In this document: piece by piece, positions 1 through 6,521 of the stretch | Position numbering within the stretch: position 1 is the first letter of the stretch | How the letters are laid out: every line of letters begins with the position of its first letter | NCBI GenBank assembly: GCA_964352675.1 | Contig: CAYGSN010000047.1 | Span: forward strand, 1 to 8,679 | Source of the DNA: CAYGSN01 sp964352675 | GTDB lineage: Bacteria; Pseudomonadota; Alphaproteobacteria; Micavibrionales; Micavibrionaceae | Reading direction: 5' to 3' | Length of the DNA: 8,679 nt | Position numbers and translations under genes: made by a program | The notes under the pieces: generated by a model | What the model was told of the DNA's origin: nothing | Seen by the model: only the letters and a program-made list of their open reading frames with translations | Database searches by the model: none

Positions 1-204
1 TTTCATCAATATGCGCTGAACTTTGCATCAGAACAAGGCGCTGTTGAGATAGGAAAAAACCCTGATGCCCACGAAATTTTTCATGTACGCATTGGAATGG
101 ACGCACCGGAAAATTCCTTTGGCAAAAATGTTGCTCTCCGGGTTCTTGATGGCCATGCGCCGCTCAAATTAGTAGCGGAGCATGATAGGCGGGGGCCTGC
201 CTAG
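1..204 (+). CDS. Unidentified protein, 3' end only
   Basis: Frame 1 is the only plus-strand frame open from the window edge; it gives 67 residues before a TAG stop at 202-204. The fragment starts FHQYALNFASEQGAV and ends AEHDRRGPA. It is mixed polar and hydrophobic, with no membrane segment, signal peptide or motif that I can assign to a family. The start lies outside the window. Its stop codon overlaps the stop of the convergent btaA gene by four bases (CTAG, 201-204), so the two genes end exactly against each other. A weak terminator-like hairpin covers the end of the frame. Because only the C-terminus is visible, no function is proposed, and the main evidence that it is coding is the open frame plus the tight fit with its neighbour. 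Confidence 0.55.
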   Translation, partial: FHQYALNFASEQGAVEIGKNPDAHEIFHVRIGMDAPENSFGKNVALRVLDGHAPLKLVAEHDRRGPA

Positions 205-213
205 GTCTTTTTT
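186..213 (+). terminator. Possible intrinsic terminator at the convergent gene junction
   Basis: TAGGC (186-190) can pair with GCCTA (199-203) around an 8-base G-rich loop. A shorter alternative is AGGC (187-190) with GCCT (195-198) around GGGG. Four bases further on is a run of six T (208-213). The stem is short, so this is a weak candidate for ending transcription of the plus-strand gene. The T-run is the complement of lysine codons at the end of btaA. Confidence 0.35.
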
Positions 214-1511
214 GGTTTGGCTTTCGCCTTGGTCTTTGCTTTCTTCGCTTTTTGCTCGCCCAGCTCTCCGCCCAACGTATAGACATGGAAACCGCCATAG
301 ATAGAGGAGCGGTCTTTGGCGACAGCCTTTTCGGAGTCCGCAGGGTTATAGGCAAATTTTCCAAGAATATCCTTAGGAAGCGCATCTTCCAGAGGGCTTT
401 CCTCACCGGCGGTGCGGAAAATGATGCGCGATCCCGGCTTGGCCGTACGCACAACTTCGCCCCATAATTCATTAAGCTGCTGGTCGTTCATCCAGTCCTG
501 TGCATCCAGGAAGACATAGCAATCAAAGCTTTCCACCGGTTGGGACTGCAGAAACTCTGTGATCGAGGTGTGATGCACTTCCACCCGGTCTGTGGCGGCT
601 TTCAGTGTTTCATAGTGTTCTTCGAGTAAATAGCGCGGCACGGCCTTTTTATATTCACGGTCATAGCCGCGGCCGAAAGCCTGCCAGGCGAAGTAATTAT
701 CCTCAATCGGGAAATCAACGGCGAGACGTCGCAGGCGCTGGCGCAGCACATCGGCCATATCATCCTCGCCTTTCAGCTCATCAAACTGCGACGGGGGAAT
801 CCCTAACCCATAGAGAGCCGGGGGCATGTTACAGATAAAGCGGACAAGCTTCTTGTCAAAAATTGGCCCCAGAGTGCGATCAAAAATCTCACCCTGTTCT
901 TTCTTGTTTTTGGCGGTCAAAATTTCGCGTGGGTCTTCGCCGTAAACTTTGGCCAGAATATGCACGACACTGATGAAGCGGCCTAGCAGGCCGAACTGGT
1001 ACAAATTCTTGCGGAAGTAATTGATACGTGCGCCGCGAACCGGGCTCCATGCATCCCAGTATTTACGGGAAAACGCATCCAGATTGGGGCGAATATATTT
1101 CTTGTAGTTCTCAATATTGCGCTTGTCATCGGCATGGCCGAAAAACAGGAAGAAGCTCTCATAATCAGGAAGGTGTTTAATTGCGGTGACCTTTAGGCGG
1201 GTCAGGGCCACATGCGCAGGGTTTAAATCGATAGCTTTGACCCGCTGGGGTTGCTCGGTCAGGTAGTTCATGACGTTACACCCGCCGGAGGCAATCGTCA
1301 TGATGCGGCTGTCTTTGTCCAGTTTCAGGGCTTCGAGATCCACCTCCGGGTCTTCCCAGATCTGCGGATAAACAAATCCACGAAAAGAGAGTGTAAAAAG
1401 GCGCTCTAAAAATCCACGCTTGGTTGTCACCGCATGGTCATGCACAGCAGCTTTCAGATGTTTTGTTGTGGCTTTTTCTTCTGATTCTTTGATTTTCTTT
1501 TCGGCAACCAT
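201..1511 (-). CDS. btaA: BtaA-type 3-amino-3-carboxypropyl transferase (DUF3419)
   Basis: The predicted protein has 436 residues and belongs to the DUF3419/BtaA family. In that family BtaA moves the 3-amino-3-carboxypropyl group of S-adenosylmethionine onto diacylglycerol, giving diacylglyceryl homoserine, which BtaB then trimethylates to the betaine lipid DGTS. Supporting motifs are YPQIWEDP at 48-55, a glycine-containing SAM-binding turn (IASGGCN, 73-79), an acidic strand end AIDLNP with Asp95, and a late FLDAQDWMND segment at 334-343. The length is usual for the family. I place the start at the ATG at 1511, not at the in-frame TTG at 1520, because AAGGA (1525-1521) sits 9 bases before the ATG but directly abuts the TTG. 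The last 18 residues are almost only Lys, Ala and Thr, a basic tail that may touch the membrane surface (inference). No btaB follows, because the next gene is convergent. Family assignment is firm; the lipid product is inferred. Confidence 0.85.
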   Translation of the reverse strand: MVAEKKIKESEEKATTKHLKAAVHDHAVTTKRGFLERLFTLSFRGFVYPQIWEDPEVDLEALKLDKDSRIMTIASGGCNVMNYLTEQPQRVKAIDLNPAHVALTRLKVTAIKHLPDYESFFLFFGHADDKRNIENYKKYIRPNLDAFSRKYWDAWSPVRGARINYFRKNLYQFGLLGRFISVVHILAKVYGEDPREILTAKNKKEQGEIFDRTLGPIFDKKLVRFICNMPPALYGLGIPPSQFDELKGEDDMADVLRQRLRRLAVDFPIEDNYFAWQAFGRGYDREYKKAVPRYLLEEHYETLKAATDRVEVHHTSITEFLQSQPVESFDCYVFLDAQDWMNDQQLNELWGEVVRTAKPGSRIIFRTAGEESPLEDALPKDILGKFAYNPADSEKAVAKDRSSIYGGFHVYTLGGELGEQKAKKAKTKAKAKPKKT

Positions 1512-1520
1512 ATCTATCAA

Positions 1521-1525
1521 TCCTT
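1521..1525 (-). promoter_or_regulatory. Ribosome binding site deciding the btaA start
   Basis: Read on the minus strand this is AAGGA, 9 bases before the ATG at 1511. The longer in-frame TTG start at 1520 would leave no spacing, so the site favours the ATG. Confidence 0.6.
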
Positions 1526-1554
1526 TGCAATAAAGGAGAATTTATATATATAAA
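1525..1554 (+). promoter_or_regulatory. Candidate mfd promoter, nearly leaderless
   Basis: TTGCAA (1525-1530, 4 of 6 match to the sigma-70 -35 box) is followed after 18 bases by TATAAA (1549-1554, 5 of 6 match to -10). Transcription would then begin at about 1560, at or next to the mfd ATG. This fits the lack of a well-placed Shine-Dalgarno: the purine run AAAGGAGAA (1532-1540) is about 20 bases from the ATG, too far for normal use. This is a prediction from sequence only. Confidence 0.35.
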
Positions 1555-1569
1555 CGGCCATGAATACAA
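1541..1569 (-). promoter_or_regulatory. Candidate btaA promoter overlapping the mfd promoter
   Basis: On the minus strand a poor -35 (TTGTAT, 1569-1564, 3 of 6) lies 17 bases before TATAAA (1546-1541, 5 of 6). The -10 falls in the same 14-base palindrome (1541-1554) used by the candidate mfd promoter. No Pho-box-like CTGTCAT repeat is visible, although phosphate control would be expected for some betaine-lipid genes. Confidence 0.25.
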
Positions 1570-4500
1570 ACCCTGAATTGTTAAAAGCTGAAAATAGCGG
1601 AAAAAATATCGTCTTTGGCGCGCCCGAAGGTCAGGATGCCCGTATTCTGTCGCAGAAGGCGCGCGGCCTTATGTCTGCGGACAAGGTGCTGATGCATGTG
1701 GCGCTGGATGATGCGCGGGTGGAGGGGCTGAAGGAATGGCTGGCCTTCTTTGCGCCGGACGTGCGCGTTATCACTTTGCCCGCCTGGGATTGTTTGCCCT
1801 ATGACCGCGTTTCGCCGAACGGTGATATCGTGGCGGCCCGTGTTGCGGCCCTTTGTAATTTGCTCTGTTGGGAAGAAGAGAAGGAGCGATATCCCCGTAT
1901 TCTCCTCACCACCATGAATGCTGTAACCCAGCGTGTTCCGCCGCGCGATGTTCTACACCACGCGCATTTGAATGTTGCTGTTGGGGGTAAGCTGGAGATG
2001 ACAGAGTTACAGGCGTTCTTCTCCCAAAATGGCTATACCCGCACGGAAACGGTGCGCGAGGCTGGGGAGTACGCTGTTCGCGGGGGGATCATTGATTTGT
2101 TTCCACCGGGCCATGAAAACCCTGTGCGGCTGGATTTATTCGGTGATGAGGTTGATTCCATCCGTGTTTTCGATGCGATGAGCCAGCGCACGGAAGACAA
2201 GATCAAATCCTTTACTCTGCGGCCGGTCACGGAATTTTTCCTGGATGAAGACAGCATCGCCCGGTTCCGGTCCGGCTACCGCGAGGCCTTTGGCGTTATT
2301 CAAAGCGATGATCCACTTTATGAATCCGTGTCCGCCGGGCGGCGTTATAACGGCATGGAGCATTGGCTGCCGCTTTTCTATGAGCAAATGGAGACCATAT
2401 TCGATTATGTGCCTGGCGCGTCTATCACCTTCGATCACCATGGCAGTGAGGCGCATGATGAGCGCATGGCGCAGATCCGGGATTTTTATCAGGCGCGTAA
2501 AGCACTGGAACAGGCCGCGAAGACCCGTGATAAAAAGGCCAAGGATGTCAGCCTGTCCGGCTCAGTTTATCATCCATTGCTCGTAGAAAAGCTTTATATC
2601 GAAGAGGCGGAATGGTTTAAAAAAACCGATGGCGCGCAGACGCTTTCCCCCTTTGCCGCGCCGAATGAGGGAGGAGGAGCGCGTAAGGGCCGCGATTTCG
2701 CCGATATCCGCAGCCTGCCGGACGGTGATGTCTTTTCCGAACTCAAAAAACATCTGCAGGGACTTGGTCAAAAAACTCTCATCACCGCGTTTTCTCAGGG
2801 TGCGAAGGAGCGTTTGAAGGGGTTGTTGGAGTCTGCCCATATCGGGCCAATTGTTTCATGCGAAACATTTTCTGATGTGAAGGCGCTAAAACCTTCCCAG
2901 GTTGGGCTGGCGGTCCTGGGGCTGGATCATGGTTTTGTTGCTCCTGATCTGGCGGTCATCACAGAAGCCGATATTCTAGGTGATAAGCTGGCGCGCGGAG
3001 CCAAAAAGCGCCGCAAGGCCGATAATTTTCTGCGTGAAGTTTCGGCGCTGGGTGAGGGGGATCTGGTTGTTCATATCGATCACGGGATCGGCAAATTTGT
3101 GGCCCTTGAAACCGTGCAGGTTGGTAAAACCTTCCACGATTGTCTCAAGGTTGAATATGCGGGCGGGGATCGGTTGTTCGTACCGGTGGAGAATATGGAG
3201 GTGCTCTCGCGTTTTGGGGCCGATGAAGGCACGGTTCAGCTTGATAAGCTCGGCGGGGCAGGCTGGCAGGCGCGTAAGGCCAGAGCCAAAAAAGACCTGA
3301 TGGAAATGGCCGATAGCCTGCTGAAAATCGCCGCCGCGCGCCAGCTGAAAAAGGCGGAGAAATTTGATATCTCTACCGATCTCTATAATGAATTTTCTGC
3401 GCGTTTTCCCTATGCGGAAACGGAGGATCAGGAGCGCGCGATTAATGATGCGGTGGCGGATCTGTCTAATGATTATCCAATGGACCGTTTGATTTGTGGC
3501 GATGTTGGATTTGGCAAAACCGAAGTCGCCATCCGCGCTGCCTATGTCACCGCCATGGATGGGGCGCAGGTGGCGGTCGTGGTGCCGACCACCTTGCTCG
3601 CCCGTCAGCATTACAACAATTTCGCTGCGCGTTTTCAGGGGACGGGCCTGCGCATCGCACAGCTTTCGCGCATGGTTACGGCGAAAGAGGCAGCGCAGGT
3701 CAAAGAGGGACTGGCCGATGGATCGGTGAATATCGTGATCGGCACGCATGCGCTGTTTGCCAAGGATGTAAAGTTCAACCATCTCGGCCTGATGGTGCTG
3801 GATGAGGAGCAGCGCTTTGGTGTGAAGCAGAAGGAGCGTTTGAAGGAATTCAAAGCCAATATTCATATCCTGACCCTCAGCGCAACGCCCATTCCGCGCA
3901 CGTTGCAAATGTCTTTGACGGGTGTGAAGGATATGTCGCTGATCACCACGCCGCCAGTGGATAGGCTGGCCATCCGCACCTTTATTTTGCCCTATGACGG
4001 AATGGTGATCCGCGAGGCCTTGCTGCGCGAGCATTACCGGGGCGGGCAGAGTTTTTATGTGTGTCCGCGTATCAAGGATATGGCCGCGCTGGAAAAGGAG
4101 CTGAGAGAGCTGGTGCCGGAGATTAAAACAGTATCCGCCCATGGGCAGATGACGCCCACGGAACTGGAGGACCGCATGACCGCCTTTTATGACGGGCAGT
4201 ATGATGTGTTGCTGGCCACCAACATCATAGAGAGCGGAATCGATATCCCGACCGCCAACACCATGATCATTCACCGCGCTGATATGTTCGGCCTCGCGCA
4301 GCTCTATCAAATTCGCGGGCGGATTGGCCGCTCGAAACAACGCGCTTATGCGTATCTGACATACCCTGCGAACCAGAAGCTGAATGACAATGCGATGAAA
4401 CGGCTTGAGGTCATGGAGACGCTTGATACGCTGGGTAGCGGGTTTCAGCTCGCCAGCCATGACATGGATATCAGAGGGGCTGGGAACTTACTGGGTGAAC

Positions 4501-5054
4501 AGCAATCCGGCCATGTGAAGGAGGTGGGTGTAGAACTTTATCAGCAAATGCTGGAGGAAGCCGTCGCCGCCGCACGGGAGGGTACGGATTTCACGGATGC
4601 GCCGGATACCAGCTGGTCCCCGCAGATTAATCTTGGCACATCGGTGCTGATTCCCGAAATCTATGTGGAGGATCTCGGTATCCGCATGAGCCTGTATCGC
4701 CGTCTGGCAGATCTGGAGTCGGCAGATGATATCGAATCCTTCGCCGCTGAGCTGATTGATCGCTTTGGTGATTTGCCCGAAGAGGTGCAAAACCTGCTGG
4801 ACATTGTTGCTATCAAACAGCTTTGTAAAACCGCAGGGGTGAGCAGTATCGAAGCCGGGCCGAAAGGGGCTGTCATCGCGTTTCACAATGATAGTCCGCC
4901 GGATGTGGCGGGGCTGATGAACTGGATGACCTCTAAAGGCGGCGCGATTAAGCTCCGCCCCGATCAAAAGCTGGTGGCCATCCGTCATTGGGATACACCC
5001 GCTCAGCGCGTGAAAGGTGTACGGGGATTGATGGTGGATTTGGTAGAGCTATAA
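1560..5054 (+). CDS. mfd: Transcription-repair coupling factor Mfd
   Basis: This 1164-residue protein matches Mfd over its whole length (usual length about 1150). Mfd is an ATP-driven translocase that pushes stalled RNA polymerase off DNA lesions and recruits UvrA for nucleotide excision repair. The N-terminal third is the UvrB-like region. An RNA-polymerase-interacting CarD-like domain lies at about 495-570, with GDLVVHIDHGIGKF from 500 and VPVENMEVLSRFG ending at 553. The helicase core carries Walker A GDVGFGKT (647-654, Lys653), the Walker B DEEQ box (748-751), SATP (774-777) and QIRGRIGR (917-924). The C-terminal TRCF domain that regulates UvrA binding starts near 1018. All key motifs are intact. 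The ATG at 1560 is the first start after an in-frame stop (TAA, 1551-1553). No good Shine-Dalgarno precedes it, so it may be leaderless. It heads a probable four-gene plus-strand unit. Confidence 0.97.
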   Translation: MNTNPELLKAENSGKNIVFGAPEGQDARILSQKARGLMSADKVLMHVALDDARVEGLKEWLAFFAPDVRVITLPAWDCLPYDRVSPNGDIVAARVAALCNLLCWEEEKERYPRILLTTMNAVTQRVPPRDVLHHAHLNVAVGGKLEMTELQAFFSQNGYTRTETVREAGEYAVRGGIIDLFPPGHENPVRLDLFGDEVDSIRVFDAMSQRTEDKIKSFTLRPVTEFFLDEDSIARFRSGYREAFGVIQSDDPLYESVSAGRRYNGMEHWLPLFYEQMETIFDYVPGASITFDHHGSEAHDERMAQIRDFYQARKALEQAAKTRDKKAKDVSLSGSVYHPLLVEKLYIEEAEWFKKTDGAQTLSPFAAPNEGGGARKGRDFADIRSLPDGDVFSELKKHLQGLGQKTLITAFSQGAKERLKGLLESAHIGPIVSCETFSDVKALKPSQVGLAVLGLDHGFVAPDLAVITEADILGDKLARGAKKRRKADNFLREVSALGEGDLVVHIDHGIGKFVALETVQVGKTFHDCLKVEYAGGDRLFVPVENMEVLSRFGADEGTVQLDKLGGAGWQARKARAKKDLMEMADSLLKIAAARQLKKAEKFDISTDLYNEFSARFPYAETEDQERAINDAVADLSNDYPMDRLICGDVGFGKTEVAIRAAYVTAMDGAQVAVVVPTTLLARQHYNNFAARFQGTGLRIAQLSRMVTAKEAAQVKEGLADGSVNIVIGTHALFAKDVKFNHLGLMVLDEEQRFGVKQKERLKEFKANIHILTLSATPIPRTLQMSLTGVKDMSLITTPPVDRLAIRTFILPYDGMVIREALLREHYRGGQSFYVCPRIKDMAALEKELRELVPEIKTVSAHGQMTPTELEDRMTAFYDGQYDVLLATNIIESGIDIPTANTMIIHRADMFGLAQLYQIRGRIGRSKQRAYAYLTYPANQKLNDNAMKRLEVMETLDTLGSGFQLASHDMDIRGAGNLLGEQQSGHVKEVGVELYQQMLEEAVAAAREGTDFTDAPDTSWSPQINLGTSVLIPEIYVEDLGIRMSLYRRLADLESADDIESFAAELIDRFGDLPEEVQNLLDIVAIKQLCKTAGVSSIEAGPKGAVIAFHNDSPPDVAGLMNWMTSKGGAIKLRPDQKLVAIRHWDTPAQRVKGVRGLMVDLVEL

Positions 5055-5108
5055 AACATTGTCCTCATCTTCTGGGTATGAGATAATAAGAGGATAGGAG
5101 TTATTTTG

Positions 5109-5513
5109 ATGTCTCTGGATTATGCTGAAAAGATGATTGCGAAGGCTTTGCGTGCTGCAAAAGGCAACCAAACCATTGCAAAACAACAGATAATTGCCTG
5201 GGCACAGCAGGATACGAAGCTGTTACAGGGATTGACCAAAGCGCATCTGACGGGAATCGTCGCTTATCATATTGATCGCGTGGCCTCCGGGCGGGCGGAA
5301 CGATCAAAAAACCCACTTCCATCCAAGCCAAAAGGCCAAAAAGCCCCAGCGAAAGAGGATTTCGGCATGGAGCTGATGAAAGCCGTGGCCAGTTCCAGCG
5401 CGGCTGTCTTCGGTCTTGAAGGTGGCGCGCCAACAGGACGCCGTGGCAAGGTTTCTGAAAATCACATTCGCGCACTTCAACAAATCGCTCGCAAGACAAA
5501 CCCCTCCAAATAA
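5109..5513 (+). CDS. Small basic protein of unknown function
   Basis: This gene encodes 134 residues that I do not recognise as a named family. The ATG at 5109 is chosen over the adjacent TTG at 5106 because AGGAG (5096-5100) is 8 bases before the ATG. Residues 1-61 look like several amphipathic helices (AEKMIAKALRAAKGNQTIAK, then QQDTKLLQGLTKAHLTGIVA). A Lys/Pro-rich linker follows at about 62-84. A second helical part ends with SENHIRALQQIARKTNPSK. There is no signal peptide, membrane segment or cysteine cluster. The high Lys/Arg content would allow nucleic-acid or membrane contact, but that is only a possibility. It lies 54 bases after mfd and 2 bases before the sugar kinase, with no terminator visible on either side. 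That spacing, a good Shine-Dalgarno and core-like composition make it a real gene. Confidence 0.8.
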   Translation: MSLDYAEKMIAKALRAAKGNQTIAKQQIIAWAQQDTKLLQGLTKAHLTGIVAYHIDRVASGRAERSKNPLPSKPKGQKAPAKEDFGMELMKAVASSSAAVFGLEGGAPTGRRGKVSENHIRALQQIARKTNPSK

Positions 5514-5515
5514 AG

Positions 5516-6493
5516 ATGCATGACTTTCTAGAACAGCATGGATGGACGCATTGCTCCGCCATCGCCGAAGATGGATCGGCGCGTAAATATTCTCGTATAT
5601 CAAAAAACGGGCAGCGCGCTGTTTTGATGGACGCCTCCGCGGATCACATCGAGAAACTCTCCAAATTTACTCAGATATCCCAGTGGTTAAGAGATATAGG
5701 TCTTAGCGCCCCAGAGATTTATGAAGCGGATATGCAGCGCGGGTTTTTGCTCATGGAAGATTTCGGGGATCTGTCGTTCAAAGTGGCGCTGGATGAGGGG
5801 ATGCATTCGAAAATGCTCTACGATCTGGCGCAGGAGGTGCTGGAGCATCTGGCGCAGCTCTCGCCGCCGCCCTTGCCGGAATACTTCAAAAGCTATGTGC
5901 ATGAGGCGCGGGATCTGATCATGCGCTGGTACTGGCCGGCCCTACGCGGTGAAGAGGTGCCGGAAGACGTGATTCAGGAATATCTCAGCGCATGGGATGA
6001 CGTGCAGGGCGCTTTACCGCCGCCGGATACAGGGTTTCTGCATATTGATTTTCATCCGGGGAATTTGATGTTGCTGCCCGGTCGTGAGGGTGTAAAGCGT
6101 TGCGGCATTCTTGATTTTCAGGACGCAATGATCGGTCCGCGCGCCTATGATCTTGTCAACCTGCTTGAAGATATGCGCCGCGATGTGCCGCCGGATGTGC
6201 GCGATGCTGCGCTGGTGGGGCGCGATGAATCGTTTCTGGCCTGGTACCGGGTGCTGGGGATGCAGTTCCACTGCCGCCTGATCGGGCAATGCGTGCGCTG
6301 GGCCGTGCGCGACGGCAAGCTTGGTTATCTGGAGTACATGCCGCGCTTGTTTGGCTATGTTGAAGAGGCGCTGGGAGATGAGGTTTTGCAGCCGCTGAAA
6401 CGATTTTTTGATGGGCAGGACCTTGATTTTCGCTCAGTTCCCGATATGAATATGGACTTTGTGCATAAAACCATACATAAGAATGCGTCTTAA
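5516..6493 (+). CDS. amgK: AmgK-like aminoglycoside-phosphotransferase-family sugar kinase
   Basis: The 325-residue protein has the protein-kinase-like fold of the aminoglycoside phosphotransferase family. The catalytic loop is HIDFHPGN (176-183), with catalytic Asp178 and Mg-binding Asn183. The metal-binding DFG-equivalent is ILDFQDA, with Asp200. The run from DFQDA through AYDLVNLLEDMRRDVP is typical of proteobacterial AmgK, which phosphorylates the anomeric position of N-acetylmuramate and N-acetylglucosamine for peptidoglycan recycling and feeds the MurU nucleotidyltransferase. Length fits that group. The N-terminus (FLEQHGW, then GSARKYSRI) also fits, which supports the ATG at 5516. No Shine-Dalgarno precedes it, and the start is 2 bases after the previous stop, so translation is probably coupled. 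murU and tsaE, frequent neighbours of amgK, are not in this window. The fold and kinase activity are well supported; the exact sugar substrate is inferred. It is not expected to be a drug-resistance enzyme. Confidence 0.75.
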   Translation: MHDFLEQHGWTHCSAIAEDGSARKYSRISKNGQRAVLMDASADHIEKLSKFTQISQWLRDIGLSAPEIYEADMQRGFLLMEDFGDLSFKVALDEGMHSKMLYDLAQEVLEHLAQLSPPPLPEYFKSYVHEARDLIMRWYWPALRGEEVPEDVIQEYLSAWDDVQGALPPPDTGFLHIDFHPGNLMLLPGREGVKRCGILDFQDAMIGPRAYDLVNLLEDMRRDVPPDVRDAALVGRDESFLAWYRVLGMQFHCRLIGQCVRWAVRDGKLGYLEYMPRLFGYVEEALGDEVLQPLKRFFDGQDLDFRSVPDMNMDFVHKTIHKNAS

Positions 6494-6521
6494 AGAAGGA
6501 TGATAATAAGAGGAAAAGCCC

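Noticed and set aside
2976..4460. 494-codon open frame on the minus strand
   Set aside because: It lies entirely inside mfd, whose helicase motifs are intact. Its product is rich in His, Arg, Gln and Ile with no recognisable domain, as expected for the complement of a biased coding frame.
4488..4988. 166-codon minus-strand frame in the 3' end of mfd
   Set aside because: It is antisense to the conserved C-terminal domain of Mfd, with no ribosome site or family resemblance.
5064..5082. CTCAT/ATGAG inverted repeat after mfd
   Set aside because: The stem is five bases with a 9-base loop and no T-run follows. It is too weak to call a terminator, and the next gene is close on the same strand.
5516..6493. 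Aminoglycoside resistance gene
   Set aside because: The fold is shared, but the DFQDA to MRRDVP stretch and the chromosomal housekeeping setting fit AmgK-type sugar kinases.
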